NCBI GenBank assembly: GCA_046313915.1
Contig: JBKBXX010000003.1
Span: forward strand, 1-64,000
Length of the DNA stretch: 64,000 bases
Origin: CAKKQX01 sp046313915
GTDB lineage: Bacteria > Pseudomonadota > Gammaproteobacteria > Burkholderiales > SG8-41
Reading direction: 5' to 3'
Shown here: positions 45,464-55,645 of the stretch, piece after piece
Layout: every line of letters begins with the position of its first letter
How positions within the stretch are numbered: position 1 is the first letter of the stretch
Made by a program: the position numbers and the translations under genes
The notes under the pieces: generated by a model
Database searches by the model: none
What the model was told of the DNA's origin: nothing
Seen by the model: the letters and a program-made list of their open reading frames with translations, nothing else

Positions 45464-47005
45464 TTAAAATCCGAAGCGCGGTCCGCTCGCAGGCTGGGCG
45501 CGCCCCTTGCCGGCCTCCGCGGTGCCGACGATCACTTCCATGCCTTCGGTCAGCTCGCCCGCCAGCACTTCGCCGTGGGTGCCGTCGGTGAGTCCCACGC
45601 GCACGGTGAGCGGCTGGGGCTTGCCGTCTCGGCCGAGGATCCAGACGCGGCCGCCGCTCGCGCCGCCCGCCGCGCGCGCCGCCGTCATCTCCTCGTAACG
45701 CTTGCGCTGCTCGGGATTGAGGATTTCCGCGATCCGTGCGCGCGATTCGGCGCGCAGGCGCTCGGCCTGTTGCCGTCGCTCGTTCTGGTCCTCGGTATTG
45801 ATCGCCCTGATCCTGTCGCGAGTCTCGTTGAATATGGCTTCGAGCTTCGCCTGCTGGGCGGCGTCGAGGCCGAGTTCCTTCACCAGCCTGTCGCGCGCCT
45901 GCGCCCCCTGCTGCCCGCCGCCCTTGGCGGACGGCGCCTCCGCAGCCGGCAGGCGCGCATCCGCCACGCCGGCAGGCCGGAAACGCAAGGCGGCGTTGGG
46001 AACCTTCAGCACGCCCTGACGCGTGTCGACCACGATACGCACGTTCGCCGTCATCCCCGGCAGCAGAATGAGATCGGGGTTGGGCGCCGAAACCACGGCG
46101 ATATAGGTGACGACGTTCTGCACCACCTGCGGCGCCTTGCGCACCTGCACCACCTTGCCGGAAAACGTGCGTCCGGGAAAGGAATCGACAGTGAACGTGG
46201 CTTCCTGGCCGACGCGCACGCGCCCGACCTCGGCTTCGTCGATCGAAGTGTCCACCTGCATGTCGGTGAGATTGCGCGCGATCAGGAATAGCGTCGGCGC
46301 CTGCAGGCTCGCGGCCACCGTCTGGCCGGCGTCGACGCTGCGCGAAATCACGACACCGTCGACCGGCGCCTTGATCGCCGTGTGTTCGAGATCGACCTTC
46401 GCTGCGGCGAGCTGCGCTTCGCGCTGCCTCACCACCGCCTGGGAGTTGCGCACCTGCGCTTCGCCCACGCCCAGCTGCGCCTCGGCCGTTTTCAGCTGTT
46501 CCCGTGCGATCTCGAACGCCGCCTGGGATTTGTCGCGGACCGCCGCCGACACGAAATTCTTTTCGAACAGCGCCTGGTTGCGCTGGAAATCGCGCTGCGC
46601 ATCGAGCACGCTCACCCTCGCGCGCGAGACCTCGGCGCGCAGCGCCGCGACATTGGCGAGCTGGGTCAGCACCGCGGCGCGAGTCGCTTCGAGATCGGCG
46701 AGCGCCTGGTTCACGCGCAGCTGGAAAGGCTCGGGGTCGATGCGCGCGATGAGCTGCCCTTTGCTGACCTGCGAATTGTAGTCGACGTAGATTTCCTTGA
46801 CCTGACCCGACACCTGGGAGCCCACCTGCACCGACACCACCGGGTTGAGCGTGCCGGTGGCCGACACCGCCGCGACGATGTTGCCGCGCTCGATTTTCGC
46901 CAGACGATAGGCCGGCGCCGGCTTCGCGCCCCACAGCAGGTAGGCGGCAGCGGCAGCGGCTGCAAGCAGCAAACCGCCGATGAGATGGAAATGGCGTCGG
47001 GTCAT
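45464..47005 (-). CDS. MacA-like periplasmic adaptor with an inserted LTxxQ-like helical domain
   Basis: A 513-aa membrane-fusion protein with an N-terminal TM anchor (HLIGGLLLAAAAAAAYLLW) and a barrel-sandwich half (VSATGTLNPVVSVQVGSQVSGQVKEI). A coiled-coil hairpin and second lipoyl half (HTAIKAPVDGVVISRSVDAGQTV) and a beta barrel follow. About 90 extra residues (about 355-445) lie between the barrel and the C-terminal membrane-proximal part. They contain LDAAQQAKLEAIF and ILNPEQRKRYEEM, which resemble the LTxxQ repeats of Spy/CpxP chaperones. It should link the MacB-like pump at 43302-45268 to an outer-membrane channel. ATG 47005 is preferred to the start seven codons upstream. Confidence 0.9.
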   Translation of the reverse strand: MTRRHFHLIGGLLLAAAAAAAYLLWGAKPAPAYRLAKIERGNIVAAVSATGTLNPVVSVQVGSQVSGQVKEIYVDYNSQVSKGQLIARIDPEPFQLRVNQALADLEATRAAVLTQLANVAALRAEVSRARVSVLDAQRDFQRNQALFEKNFVSAAVRDKSQAAFEIAREQLKTAEAQLGVGEAQVRNSQAVVRQREAQLAAAKVDLEHTAIKAPVDGVVISRSVDAGQTVAASLQAPTLFLIARNLTDMQVDTSIDEAEVGRVRVGQEATFTVDSFPGRTFSGKVVQVRKAPQVVQNVVTYIAVVSAPNPDLILLPGMTANVRIVVDTRQGVLKVPNAALRFRPAGVADARLPAAEAPSAKGGGQQGAQARDRLVKELGLDAAQQAKLEAIFNETRDRIRAINTEDQNERRQQAERLRAESRARIAEILNPEQRKRYEEMTAARAAGGASGGRVWILGRDGKPQPLTVRVGLTDGTHGEVLAGELTEGMEVIVGTAEAGKGRAQPASGPRFGF

Positions 47006-47110
47006 GGGGCGGGGAAATGCTCGCACAAAGCGAGCATTCTACAGGGCGCTTCGTCAAGCGTGCAGATGGGGATTGTAACCAGGTGTTACCGGCGATCTGC
47101 TGTGATTCAT

Positions 47111-47134
47111 CATCGGGGGCAAGCCCCCTCCCAC
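47111..47134. repeat. REP-like element between the adaptor gene and thiC
   Basis: ATCGGGGGC-AA-GCCCCCTCCCAC, reverse orientation, followed by a degenerate heptad stretch (GGTGATGAGTAAATC) to about 47165. The rest of 47006-47206 shows no gene. Confidence 0.75.
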
Positions 47135-47206
47135 AGGTGATGAGTAAATCATTGAACTCATCACCACCGGGTCGCGCCTGGGGAGCCAAGCGCGCCCGGC
47201 TTTCCC

Positions 47207-49120
<1,914 letters not shown>

Positions 49121-49124
49121 GGTT

Positions 49125-49159
49125 CGCTCCTTGGGGGACAGGGCTTGCCGCAGGGAGCG
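49125..49159 (-). promoter_or_regulatory. Likely Shine-Dalgarno sequestering hairpin of thiC
   Basis: The thiC Shine-Dalgarno region GGAGCG (49130-49125 on the minus strand) is complementary to CGCTCC (49159-49154) just after the TPP aptamer. This suggests that TPP represses translation by exposing the anti-Shine-Dalgarno strand. Confidence 0.6.
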
Positions 49160-49183
49160 CAAGGTGGCGAAGAACCGGCACCA

Positions 49184-49264
49184 CGCTTCCCTACGACGGC
49201 ATTACCCGCATCAGGTTATAAGGGTCTTTCTCACCCCGCGGCACCGCCGCGAGGACCCCTAACG
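49184..49264 (-). ncRNA. TPP riboswitch
   Basis: On the minus strand the thi-box core is intact: GGGGTGAGA, ACCCTTATAACCTGATGC, GGGTAATGCC and CGTAGGGA in order. TPP binding is expected to repress thiC. The aptamer begins next to the promoter region shared with the divergent pcm gene and ends about 65 nt before the thiC start. Confidence 0.96.
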
Positions 49265-49409
49265 TGTCATGCCAACGCTAATCGAATTGTGGGATAATTG
49301 CAAGCAGCGCGGCGCGCGGGCGGGTGCTGCGGCAACCGCGGCTTGTGCGGTGGCCGGCGAGGGACCGCGCGGCCGGTGTTTTTCAACCCGAACCTTGGAT
49401 TCCGACCCC

Positions 49410-50075
49410 ATGACTCCGCAACTGGATCTCGAGCGTGCCCGCTTCAACATGGTCGAACAGCAGATCAGGCCGTGGGAAGTGCTCGACCCGCAGGTGCTCG
49501 ACCTGCTGTTTCGCGTTCACCGCGAAGATTACGTGCCCGAACCCTACCGCGCGCTGGCTTTCGCCGACATGGAAATCCCGCTCGGCCACGGCGAAACCAT
49601 GCTGGCGCCCAAAATCGAGGCGCGCATGCTGCAGGAACTCACCGTGACCGGCAGCGACCGCATCCTCGAAGTCGGCACCGGCAGCGGTTACATGACCGCG
49701 CTGCTCGCCAGCCTCGGCAGCCACGTCTACAGCGTCGACATCATCCCCGAATTCACGCGCGCGGCGGCGCTCAAGCTCGCCGCGCACGGCATCGGCAACG
49801 TCACGCTCGAAACCGGCGACGCCGCGCGCGGCTGGGACAAGCACGCGCCCTACGACGTCATCGTGCTGACCGGTTCGGTGCCGGTATTGCCGGAAGCTTT
49901 CCAGAAAAGCCTCACGCCGGGCGGGCGGCTGCTCGCGGTGGTGGGGGAGCCGCCGGTGATGGAAGCGCGGCTGATCGTCCGCGTCTCGGGCGACGCCTAT
50001 ACCTCGACCGGGCTGTTCGAGACCTGCATCAAGCCGCTCCGGAACGCGCCGCAGCCGCCACGGTTTGTGTTTTAG
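49410..50075 (+). CDS. pcm: Protein-L-isoaspartate O-methyltransferase
   Basis: A 221-aa SAM-dependent enzyme that repairs isoaspartyl residues. It has NMVEQQIRPW at the N-terminus, HGETMLAPKIEARML, the SAM loop ILEVGTGSGYMTALLA, and DAARGW before DVIVLTGS. ATG 49410 is used because conservation begins at LERARFNMVEQQ; a longer frame from 49269 runs through the shared upstream region. It is followed 66 bp later by a TolC-type gene, an order common in proteobacteria. Confidence 0.93.
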   Translation: MTPQLDLERARFNMVEQQIRPWEVLDPQVLDLLFRVHREDYVPEPYRALAFADMEIPLGHGETMLAPKIEARMLQELTVTGSDRILEVGTGSGYMTALLASLGSHVYSVDIIPEFTRAAALKLAAHGIGNVTLETGDAARGWDKHAPYDVIVLTGSVPVLPEAFQKSLTPGGRLLAVVGEPPVMEARLIVRVSGDAYTSTGLFETCIKPLRNAPQPPRFVF

Positions 50076-50141
50076 CAATCGAGAGTGACTGCGATCCGGC
50101 GTTTTCCTGCAATTTGCCCACCACCCGATCACTCGAAGACC

Positions 50142-51479
50142 ATGCGCCTCCCCGTCTCCGCGTCCTTCGTGCTCGCGCTCGTCACCGGGCTCGCGGCAAA
50201 TACGCAAGCCGCTGATTTAATTGATATTTTTAAAGACGCCCGAAGCTCGGACGCGGTCTATGCGTCGGCGCGGGCGGCGTGGACGGCGAGCCGGGAGAAG
50301 CTGCCGCAAGGCGAAGCGGGACTGCTGCCGCAGCTCACGGCCTCGGCGTTCACGCAATACAACGACCGCGAGATCCGCTTCCGCAGCCCGGGCGTGCCGC
50401 CGGCGCTCGGCCAGTTCAATTCCAACGCGGTGACGCTGTCGCTGAACCAGCCGCTTTACCGGCCCCAGAACCGCACGGTGCTCGAGCAGGCGAAAACGCA
50501 GCTCGTGCTGGCCGACGCCCAGCTCGCGCTCGCGGGCCAGGACCTGATGCTGCGCGTGGCGCAGGCGTACTTCGACGTGCTGCAGGCGCAGGACAACGTC
50601 GCGTTCGCCGGCGCGCAGAAAGCGGCGATCGCCGAGCAGCTCGCGCAGGCCAAGCGCAACTTCGAAGTCGGCACAGCGACCATCACCGACCAGCACGACG
50701 CCCAGGCGCGCTACGACCTCACGGTGGCGCAGGAAATCGCGGCGCAGAACGACCTCGAAATCAGGAAACGGGCGCTCGAACAGCTCATCGGCAAGCCGGC
50801 GCCGCCGCTGGCGCGGCTGGGAAACCAGTACGTGCTGTCGCAGCCCGCGCCCAACGACATGGGGCAATGGGTGAACGACGCGCAGCAGTCCAACCTGCAG
50901 GTGCAGGCGGGGCAGGCGGGGCTCACGCTGGCGGGCCAGGAAGTCAGGCGCAACCGCGACGGGCACCGGCCGACGCTCGACGCGGTGGCCTCCTACAGCG
51001 AAAGCAGCAGCGGCTCGGGGCTGCAGGGCGGCGCGGGCAACGACATCACCACCAAGGTGATCGGCCTGCAGCTCGCCTGGCCGCTCTACCAGGGCGGGCT
51101 CGTCGACTCGCGGATCCGGGAAGCGCTCGCCAACGAGGAGAAAGCGCGCCAAGATCTGGAAAATGCGCGCCGCAGCGCGGCGCTCGCCACGCGGCAGGCG
51201 TTTCTCGGCGTGGTCAACGGCGTGGCCCAAGTCAAGGCGCTGCAGGCGGCGCTCACCTCGAGCCAGAGCAGCCTCGATTCGACACAGCTCGGGCGGGAAG
51301 TCGGCGTGCGCACCCAGGTCGACGTCCTCAACGCCCAGCAGCAACTGTTTTCGACGCGGCGCGATCTCGCGCAGGCGACCTACGCCTACGTGCTGTCGCT
51401 GCTCAAACTCAAGGCCGCCGTCGGGCGGCTCGGCGAAGACGACCTCGCCCAGGTCAACGCGTGGCTGGAACGACAATGA
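50142..51479 (+). CDS. TolC-family outer-membrane efflux protein
   Basis: A 445-aa protein with a signal peptide (LPVSASFVLALVTGLAANTQA) and the duplicated TolC fold. Beta strands include QFNSNAVTLSLNQPLYRPQNR and KVIGLQLAWPLYQGGLVDSRI. Long coiled-coil helices include the EEKARQDLENARRSAALATRQAFLGV type, and the usual YAYVLSLLKLKAAVGRL appears near the end. It forms the exit channel for tripartite efflux or type I secretion, and could serve the nearby MacAB-like pump or the serralysin-like protein at 58.3 kb, though neither link is proven. ATG 50142. Confidence 0.94.
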   Translation: MRLPVSASFVLALVTGLAANTQAADLIDIFKDARSSDAVYASARAAWTASREKLPQGEAGLLPQLTASAFTQYNDREIRFRSPGVPPALGQFNSNAVTLSLNQPLYRPQNRTVLEQAKTQLVLADAQLALAGQDLMLRVAQAYFDVLQAQDNVAFAGAQKAAIAEQLAQAKRNFEVGTATITDQHDAQARYDLTVAQEIAAQNDLEIRKRALEQLIGKPAPPLARLGNQYVLSQPAPNDMGQWVNDAQQSNLQVQAGQAGLTLAGQEVRRNRDGHRPTLDAVASYSESSSGSGLQGGAGNDITTKVIGLQLAWPLYQGGLVDSRIREALANEEKARQDLENARRSAALATRQAFLGVVNGVAQVKALQAALTSSQSSLDSTQLGREVGVRTQVDVLNAQQQLFSTRRDLAQATYAYVLSLLKLKAAVGRLGEDDLAQVNAWLERQ

Positions 51480-51483
51480 CTTG

Positions 51484-51556
51484 GTGATGGGTAATGGGTA
51501 ATGGGTAATGGGTAATGGGTAATGGGTAATGGGTAATGGGTAATGGGTAATGGGTA
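51484..51556. repeat. Heptad array, nine perfect TAATGGG copies
   Basis: Positions 51492-51554 hold nine identical 7-bp units, flanked by a GTGATGGG variant and TAGG. This is the longest and purest heptad array in the window and lies directly after the TolC-type gene. Confidence 0.92.
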
Positions 51557-51560
51557 GGAA

Positions 51561-51598
51561 AGGGGCTTGCCCCTGATGATCGCCAGCAATCTGACTCC
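51561..51598. repeat. Degenerate REP-like inverted pair
   Basis: AGGGGC-TT-GCCCCTGATGATC, then CGCCAGCAATCTGACTCCC: a worn inverted pair. It is followed by CCAGAACCACTGG, the reverse of the TGGTTCTGG box, and by GTGATGAGTGATGG heptads to 51630. Confidence 0.65.
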
Positions 51599-51650
51599 CG
51601 CCAGAACCACTGGTGGGTGATGAGTGATGGAGTGGAAAAGGGAAAAGGGG

Positions 51651-51672
51651 AAAAGGGGTCTGACCCCTTTAT
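51651..51672. repeat. GGGGTCTGACCCC palindrome
   Basis: AAAGGGGTCTGACCCCTTTAT is nearly a perfect palindrome. Similar copies occur at 58097-58118 and 63006-63030. It sits between the heptad array and the REP element at the end of waaA. Confidence 0.6.
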
Positions 51673-51675
51673 GCT

Positions 51676-51699
51676 GTGGGAGGGGGCTTGCCCCCGATC
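51676..51699. repeat. REP-like element overlapping the waaA stop codon
   Basis: GTGGGAGGGGGC-TT-GCCCCCGATC. The waaA TGA stop (51700-51698) shares bases with the terminal GATC. Confidence 0.8.
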
Positions 51700-52948
51700 A
51701 GTCACCCAGCAACTCCAGAGTGCGCTGCGTGGCGCCGCGGTGCGCCTGGCTGAAGGCGAGCGCGGCGCGCGCCATGCGCGCGGCGGCGGCGCGATCGCGC
51801 AGCAGACGCTGCGCTTCGCGCGCGAGGCCCGCCGCGTCCTCCACCTGGACGGCGGCGCCTGCCGCCACGGCGAGTTCGACCGCTTCCGCAAAATTGTACG
51901 TGTGGGGGCCGACCAGCACCGGTTTGCCGGCCGCGCACGCCTCGATCAGATTCTGGCCGCCGAAAGGCAGCAGGCTGCCGCCGATGACGGCGACATCGCA
52001 CGCGGTGTAATACGCGAACATCTCGCCCATGCTGTCGCCCAGCACCACCTGGGTCTCGGGAATGATCGCCGCGTTGCCGCTGCGCCGCTGAAAGCGGATG
52101 CGGCGGCGCGTGAGCAGGGCCGCGACTTCGTCGAAACGCTGGGGATGGCGCGGCACGATCACCAGCAGCAGCGCAGGCACGGCGATCTCGCCGAGCACGC
52201 CGAGCAGCATTTCCTCTTCGCCGTCGCGGGTGCTGGCGGCAAGCAGGACGGGACGGTCTTCGCCGTAATTTTTGCGCCACAGCCGGCCCAGCGCCTGCTG
52301 CGCGGCGGGCACTTCGATGTCGAACTTGAGATTGCCGGTGACGATGACGCGGGGCGCGCCGAGCCCGGCAAGACGTTCGGCGTCGGCGGCGGTCTGGGCC
52401 GCGATCGCGGTCAACTCGCCGAGGCTCGCGCGCGCCAGCGCGGCAAAGCGGCGGTAGCCGAGCAAGGATTTTTGCGACAGCCGGGCGTTGACCAGATAAA
52501 GCGGAATCCGCCGCTCGCTGCAACCGTGGATCAGGTTGGGCCAGATCTCGGTTTCCATCAGCAGCCCGAGGCGGGGCCGGAAATGGTCGAGAAAACGCGC
52601 CACCGCGCCCGGATAATCGTACGGCAGATAGCACTGCAGCACGCCGTCGCCGTAGAGCTTTTCGCCGGTTTCGCTCCCCGTCGGCGTCATGTGGGTGAGC
52701 AGGATGCGGTGATCGGGATGGCGTTGCCGCAAGGCCTCGATCAGGGGCGCGGCCGCGCGCGTCTCGCCCACCGAAACCGCGTGCACCCAGATCAGCGGAT
52801 GCGTCGGCTGCTGCCGGTAGTAGCCGAAACGCTCGGCGAGATCCTCGAGATACGCAGGCTGCTTGCGCGAGCGCCACCACAGATGCCACAGCACCCCCGG
52901 CAGCATCAGGTAGAGCAGCAGCGTATAAACGAAACGCATCGTGATCAT
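51698..52948 (-). CDS. waaA: 3-deoxy-D-manno-octulosonic acid (Kdo) transferase
   Basis: WaaA attaches Kdo to lipid IVA at the inner membrane. The 416-aa protein has an N-terminal membrane anchor (FVYTLLLYLMLPGVLW), the N-domain motif HAVSVGETRAAAPLI, METEIWPNLI, and the C-terminal GT-B donor site GGSLLPFGGQNLIEACAAGKPVLVGPH (split by convention into GGSL and GGQN). ATG 52948 has GGTG upstream; ATG 52939 (MRFVYTLL) is equally plausible. Longer frames run through a REP element. The neighbouring waaC supports the LPS-core role. Confidence 0.95.
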   Translation of the reverse strand: MITMRFVYTLLLYLMLPGVLWHLWWRSRKQPAYLEDLAERFGYYRQQPTHPLIWVHAVSVGETRAAAPLIEALRQRHPDHRILLTHMTPTGSETGEKLYGDGVLQCYLPYDYPGAVARFLDHFRPRLGLLMETEIWPNLIHGCSERRIPLYLVNARLSQKSLLGYRRFAALARASLGELTAIAAQTAADAERLAGLGAPRVIVTGNLKFDIEVPAAQQALGRLWRKNYGEDRPVLLAASTRDGEEEMLLGVLGEIAVPALLLVIVPRHPQRFDEVAALLTRRRIRFQRRSGNAAIIPETQVVLGDSMGEMFAYYTACDVAVIGGSLLPFGGQNLIEACAAGKPVLVGPHTYNFAEAVELAVAAGAAVQVEDAAGLAREAQRLLRDRAAAARMARAALAFSQAHRGATQRTLELLGD

Positions 52949-52966
52949 GTCACCCACCTTTACGGC

Positions 52967-52990
52967 GATCGGGGGCAAGCCCCCTCCCAC
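52967..52990. repeat. REP-like element between waaC and waaA
   Basis: GATCGGGGGC-AA-GCCCCCTCCCAC, reverse orientation, just before the waaA start and next to the waaC stop. It is followed by CTCATCA heptads and a CCGGTTCTGG box leading into the next REP pair. Confidence 0.8.
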
Positions 52991-52995
52991 CCTCA

Positions 52996-54015
52996 TCACT
53001 CATCACACCGGTTCTGGTGGGAGCCGGCTTGCCGACGATCGGGGGCGAGCCCTCTCTCCTCCCACGCAAGCCGCTCCACCGCGGCGATCACCGCCGCCGC
53101 CTGCGGCGGCCGCCCGCGCCCGCCGACGTTGACCGCACGCGGGCAGCCGTAGATGCCGGTGGCAGCGGGGTCGGTCGCGCAGTAGACGCCCACCGTCGGC
53201 GTGCCCAGCGCCGCGGCGAGGTGGACGAGCCCGGTATCGACGCCGATCACGGCGCGCGCGCCCGCGAGCAGCGCCGCGGCCTCGTCGAGCGCGAGCGCCG
53301 GCGGCACGACGGCGCCGGGGATCTGCGCCGCCAGCCGGATGCTGCGCGCGCGCTCGGTCGCGTCGCCCCACGGCAGCACGCTCACCGCGCCGCGCGCGCT
53401 GAAATGGCGACCGGTTTCCACCCACTCCGCCTCCGGCCACAGCTTGCGCGCGGCGCTGGTCGCGTGCAGCAGCGCCACGCAAGGCGGCGCCGGCGGCAGC
53501 CACTCCCAGGCGCGGGGCGCGACGCGCAGACCGTAGTCGACCGTCGCCGGCGGCGCGTAGCCCAGCGCCTGCGCCGCCAGGCTGCGGTTTCTTTCCACGG
53601 CGTGCAGCGTCCACGGCACGCTGAAAGTGCGGTCGTAGAACAGCGCCAGCGGCTCGCGCGAACTGGCCCAGTCGAGCCCGTAGCGCGGGCCGCGGCTCAT
53701 GCGCGCAATCAGCGCGCTTTTCAGCAGCCCCTGGGTGTCGATCACGGCGTCGTAGCGCCGTTCGCGCAGGCGGCGCCACAGGGCGCCGATCTCGGCGCGC
53801 ACTGCGCTGCGCCACGGCGCCTTGCGCCAGCGGCGTATCGCCACCGGTATGACCGTTTCCACCGCGCGATGCAGGCGCGGGATCGCGGCGTAAGGCGCCT
53901 CGGCGACCCACTCGATTGCGGCGTCGGGCAAAAAGGCGCGGATGTCGCTCGCCACGGGCAGGTTGTGGACCAGGTCGCCGAGCGACGAGGTTTTTATCAG
54001 CAGGATTCTTTTCAC
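52996..54015 (-). CDS. waaC: Lipopolysaccharide heptosyltransferase I with a REP-encoded C-terminal tail
   Basis: WaaC adds the first heptose to Kdo2-lipid A. The 339-aa GT-B protein has RILLIKTSSLGDLVHNLPVASDI at the N-terminus, AVIDTQGLLKSALIA, LLHATSAARKLWPE and the donor site GVDTGLVHLAAALGTPTVGVY. The family is usually about 320 aa. The last 22 or so residues (from ERGLAPDRRQ to the end) are translated from the REP-like pair at 53017-53065 and the adjoining box. The tail is therefore not ancestral and probably replaced or extended the original end. Confidence 0.95.
   Translation of the reverse strand: MKRILLIKTSSLGDLVHNLPVASDIRAFLPDAAIEWVAEAPYAAIPRLHRAVETVIPVAIRRWRKAPWRSAVRAEIGALWRRLRERRYDAVIDTQGLLKSALIARMSRGPRYGLDWASSREPLALFYDRTFSVPWTLHAVERNRSLAAQALGYAPPATVDYGLRVAPRAWEWLPPAPPCVALLHATSAARKLWPEAEWVETGRHFSARGAVSVLPWGDATERARSIRLAAQIPGAVVPPALALDEAAALLAGARAVIGVDTGLVHLAAALGTPTVGVYCATDPAATGIYGCPRAVNVGGRGRPPQAAAVIAAVERLAWEERGLAPDRRQAGSHQNRCDE
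53017..53065. repeat. REP-like inverted pair inside the 3' end of waaC
   Basis: GTGGGAGCCGGC-TT-GCCGACGATC is joined to GGGGGC-GA-GCCCTCTCTCCTCCCAC. The whole pair is within the waaC reading frame. Confidence 0.8.
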
Positions 54016-54212
54016 TTTTCAGGCTCGGGCCGGCGCGCGCGGCCTACCCGCGAAGCGCGCTTGCGCATAGAATATGCCATTTTCCCGCCGGAACCGAAGA
54101 AATTGAGCAAGTTCGCTGCCGCCACCCATCCCCACCCTCGCCCTCCCCTTGAAGGGAAAGGACGCAGGCCGCGCGCCCTTTCCCCGCGGGGAAAATGCCG
54201 CGGGAGCCCGCG

Positions 54213-55268
54213 ATGATCCTCGTCACCGGCGGCGCGGGTTTCATCGGCGCCAACTTCATTCTCGACTGGATCGCGGCCGAAGCCTCGCCGGTGGTGAATC
54301 TCGACAAGCTGAGCTACGCCGGCAACCTGCGCAACCTCGCCAGCCTGAAGGACGACGCGCGGCACGTTTTCGTCAAGGGCGACATCGGCGAGCGCGCGCT
54401 GCTCGCGCGGCTGTTCGCGCAATACCGGCCCGAGGCCGTGGTGCATTTCGCCGCCGAAAGCCACGTCGACCGCTCGATCGACGGCCCCGCCGAATTCGTC
54501 CAGACCAACATCGTGGGAAGCTTCAGCCTGCTCGAGGAGGCGCGCGCCTACTGGTCGGGGCTTGCCGGGCCGGAGAAAAGCCGCTTCCGTTTTCTGCACG
54601 TGTCGACCGACGAAGTCTACGGCTCGCTGGGGCCCGACGATCCGCCTTTCAGCGAAACCACCGCCTACGCGCCCAACAGCCCCTACGCCGCTTCCAAGGC
54701 GGCGGCCGATCACCTGGTGCGCGCCTATCATCATACCTACGGCCTGCCGACGCTCACGACCAACTGCTCGAACAACTACGGTCCGCTGCAGTTCCCGGAA
54801 AAGCTGATCCCGCTGATGATCCTCAACGCCTGCCACGGCAAGCCGCTGCCGGTCTACGGCGACGGCCGCAACGTGCGCGACTGGCTCTACGTCGGCGACC
54901 ATTGCGCGGCGCTGCGGCTCGTGCTGCGCCACGGCCGCCCCGGAGAAACCTACAACATTGGCGGCAACGCCGAAAAAACCAACCTCGAAGTGGTGACCGC
55001 GATCTGCGCGCTCCTCGACGAATTGCGGCCGCACGCCGCGCCCCACGCGCGGCTCATCTCCTTCGTCAAGGACCGCCCCGGCCACGACCGTCGCTACGCG
55101 ATCGACGCCACCAAGATCCGGCGCGAGCTGGGCTGGACACCGCGCGAGCAATTCGCCACCGGGCTCAGAAAGACGGTCGAATGGTACCTCGGCCACGGCG
55201 AGTGGGTCGCGGCCGTGCAAAGCGGCGAGTATCGGAAGTGGATCGATGTCAATTACGTGAAACGGTAA
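54213..55268 (+). CDS. rfbB: dTDP-glucose 4,6-dehydratase
   Basis: Second step of dTDP-L-rhamnose synthesis, converting dTDP-glucose to the 4-keto-6-deoxy sugar. The 351-aa extended SDR has VTGGAGFIGANFI, the catalytic VSTDEVYGSL and YAASKAAADHLV (Tyr-x-x-x-Lys), and NNYGPLQFPEKLIP. ATG 54213 has GGGAG 6 nt upstream and is preferred to ATG 54195. The last residues and stop (KR then TAA) begin a heptad array that leads into the inserted four-helix-bundle gene. Confidence 0.97.
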   Translation: MILVTGGAGFIGANFILDWIAAEASPVVNLDKLSYAGNLRNLASLKDDARHVFVKGDIGERALLARLFAQYRPEAVVHFAAESHVDRSIDGPAEFVQTNIVGSFSLLEEARAYWSGLAGPEKSRFRFLHVSTDEVYGSLGPDDPPFSETTAYAPNSPYAASKAAADHLVRAYHHTYGLPTLTTNCSNNYGPLQFPEKLIPLMILNACHGKPLPVYGDGRNVRDWLYVGDHCAALRLVLRHGRPGETYNIGGNAEKTNLEVVTAICALLDELRPHAAPHARLISFVKDRPGHDRRYAIDATKIRRELGWTPREQFATGLRKTVEWYLGHGEWVAAVQSGEYRKWIDVNYVKR

Positions 55269-55288
55269 ATGGGAAATAGGAAATGGGG
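55264..55288. repeat. Left heptad array of the four-helix-bundle cassette
   Basis: GGTAAAT, GGGAAAT, AGGAAAT, GGGG in 7-bp register. The TAA of the first unit is the rfbB stop and the ATG in the third unit is the start of the next gene. Confidence 0.8.
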
Positions 55289-55633
55289 CGCCCACACTAC
55301 GACCTTGCGGCTTGGCAAGAAACGATGAGATTGGCGCGCGCCACATACGAAATTACTCGCTCATTTCCGAAAGAAGAAATCTATGGTCTTTCGGCACAAA
55401 TGCGGCGGGCCGCGGTGTCCGTTCCCAGCAACATTGCCGAGGGTGCCGCGCGAACAGGCCGAAAAGAATTTGCACAGTTTCTTGGCATCGCCAAAGGATC
55501 ATTAAGCGAGCTTGAAACGCAGCTATTATTGGCTGCCGATCTCGGTTACGTTACGCGCGATAATGAAGCGTTTGGTCTTGCCGAACGCGTGGCAAGATTG
55601 CTAACCGGACTTCACAAAAAGGCTTTGAGCTAA
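55283..55633 (+). CDS. Four-helix-bundle protein (23S rRNA intervening-sequence / S23 family)
   Basis: A 116-aa helical protein with the family signature: YDLAAWQETMRLA, then LSAQMRRAAVSVPSNIAEGAAR, then EFAQFLGIAKGSLSELETQLLLA. Members occur as ORFs inside rRNA intervening sequences, as accessory proteins (bAvd) of diversity-generating retroelements, and as widespread stand-alone genes of unknown function. Here it interrupts the rhamnose operon between rfbB and rfbA. Its composition (about 50% GC, with AAA, GAA and TTA codons) is clearly lower in GC than its neighbours. It is bracketed by inverted heptad arrays, one supplying its start codon. It is probably horizontally acquired. No reverse transcriptase or rRNA is present here. 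Confidence 0.9.
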   Translation: MGRPHYDLAAWQETMRLARATYEITRSFPKEEIYGLSAQMRRAAVSVPSNIAEGAARTGRKEFAQFLGIAKGSLSELETQLLLAADLGYVTRDNEAFGLAERVARLLTGLHKKALS

Positions 55634-55645
55634 ACGTTAGCCACA

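Noticed and set aside
49269..49409. Longer start for pcm and a small upstream ORF
   Set aside because: The segment lies in the shared pcm/thiC upstream region and does not resemble the family N-terminus.
51484..51556. Regular repeats looking like a CRISPR array
   Set aside because: The unit is 7 bp with no spacers and no cas genes; it is a minisatellite.
55283..55633. Diversity-generating retroelement, because the S23 family includes bAvd
   Set aside because: No reverse transcriptase, template/variable repeats or target gene are nearby.
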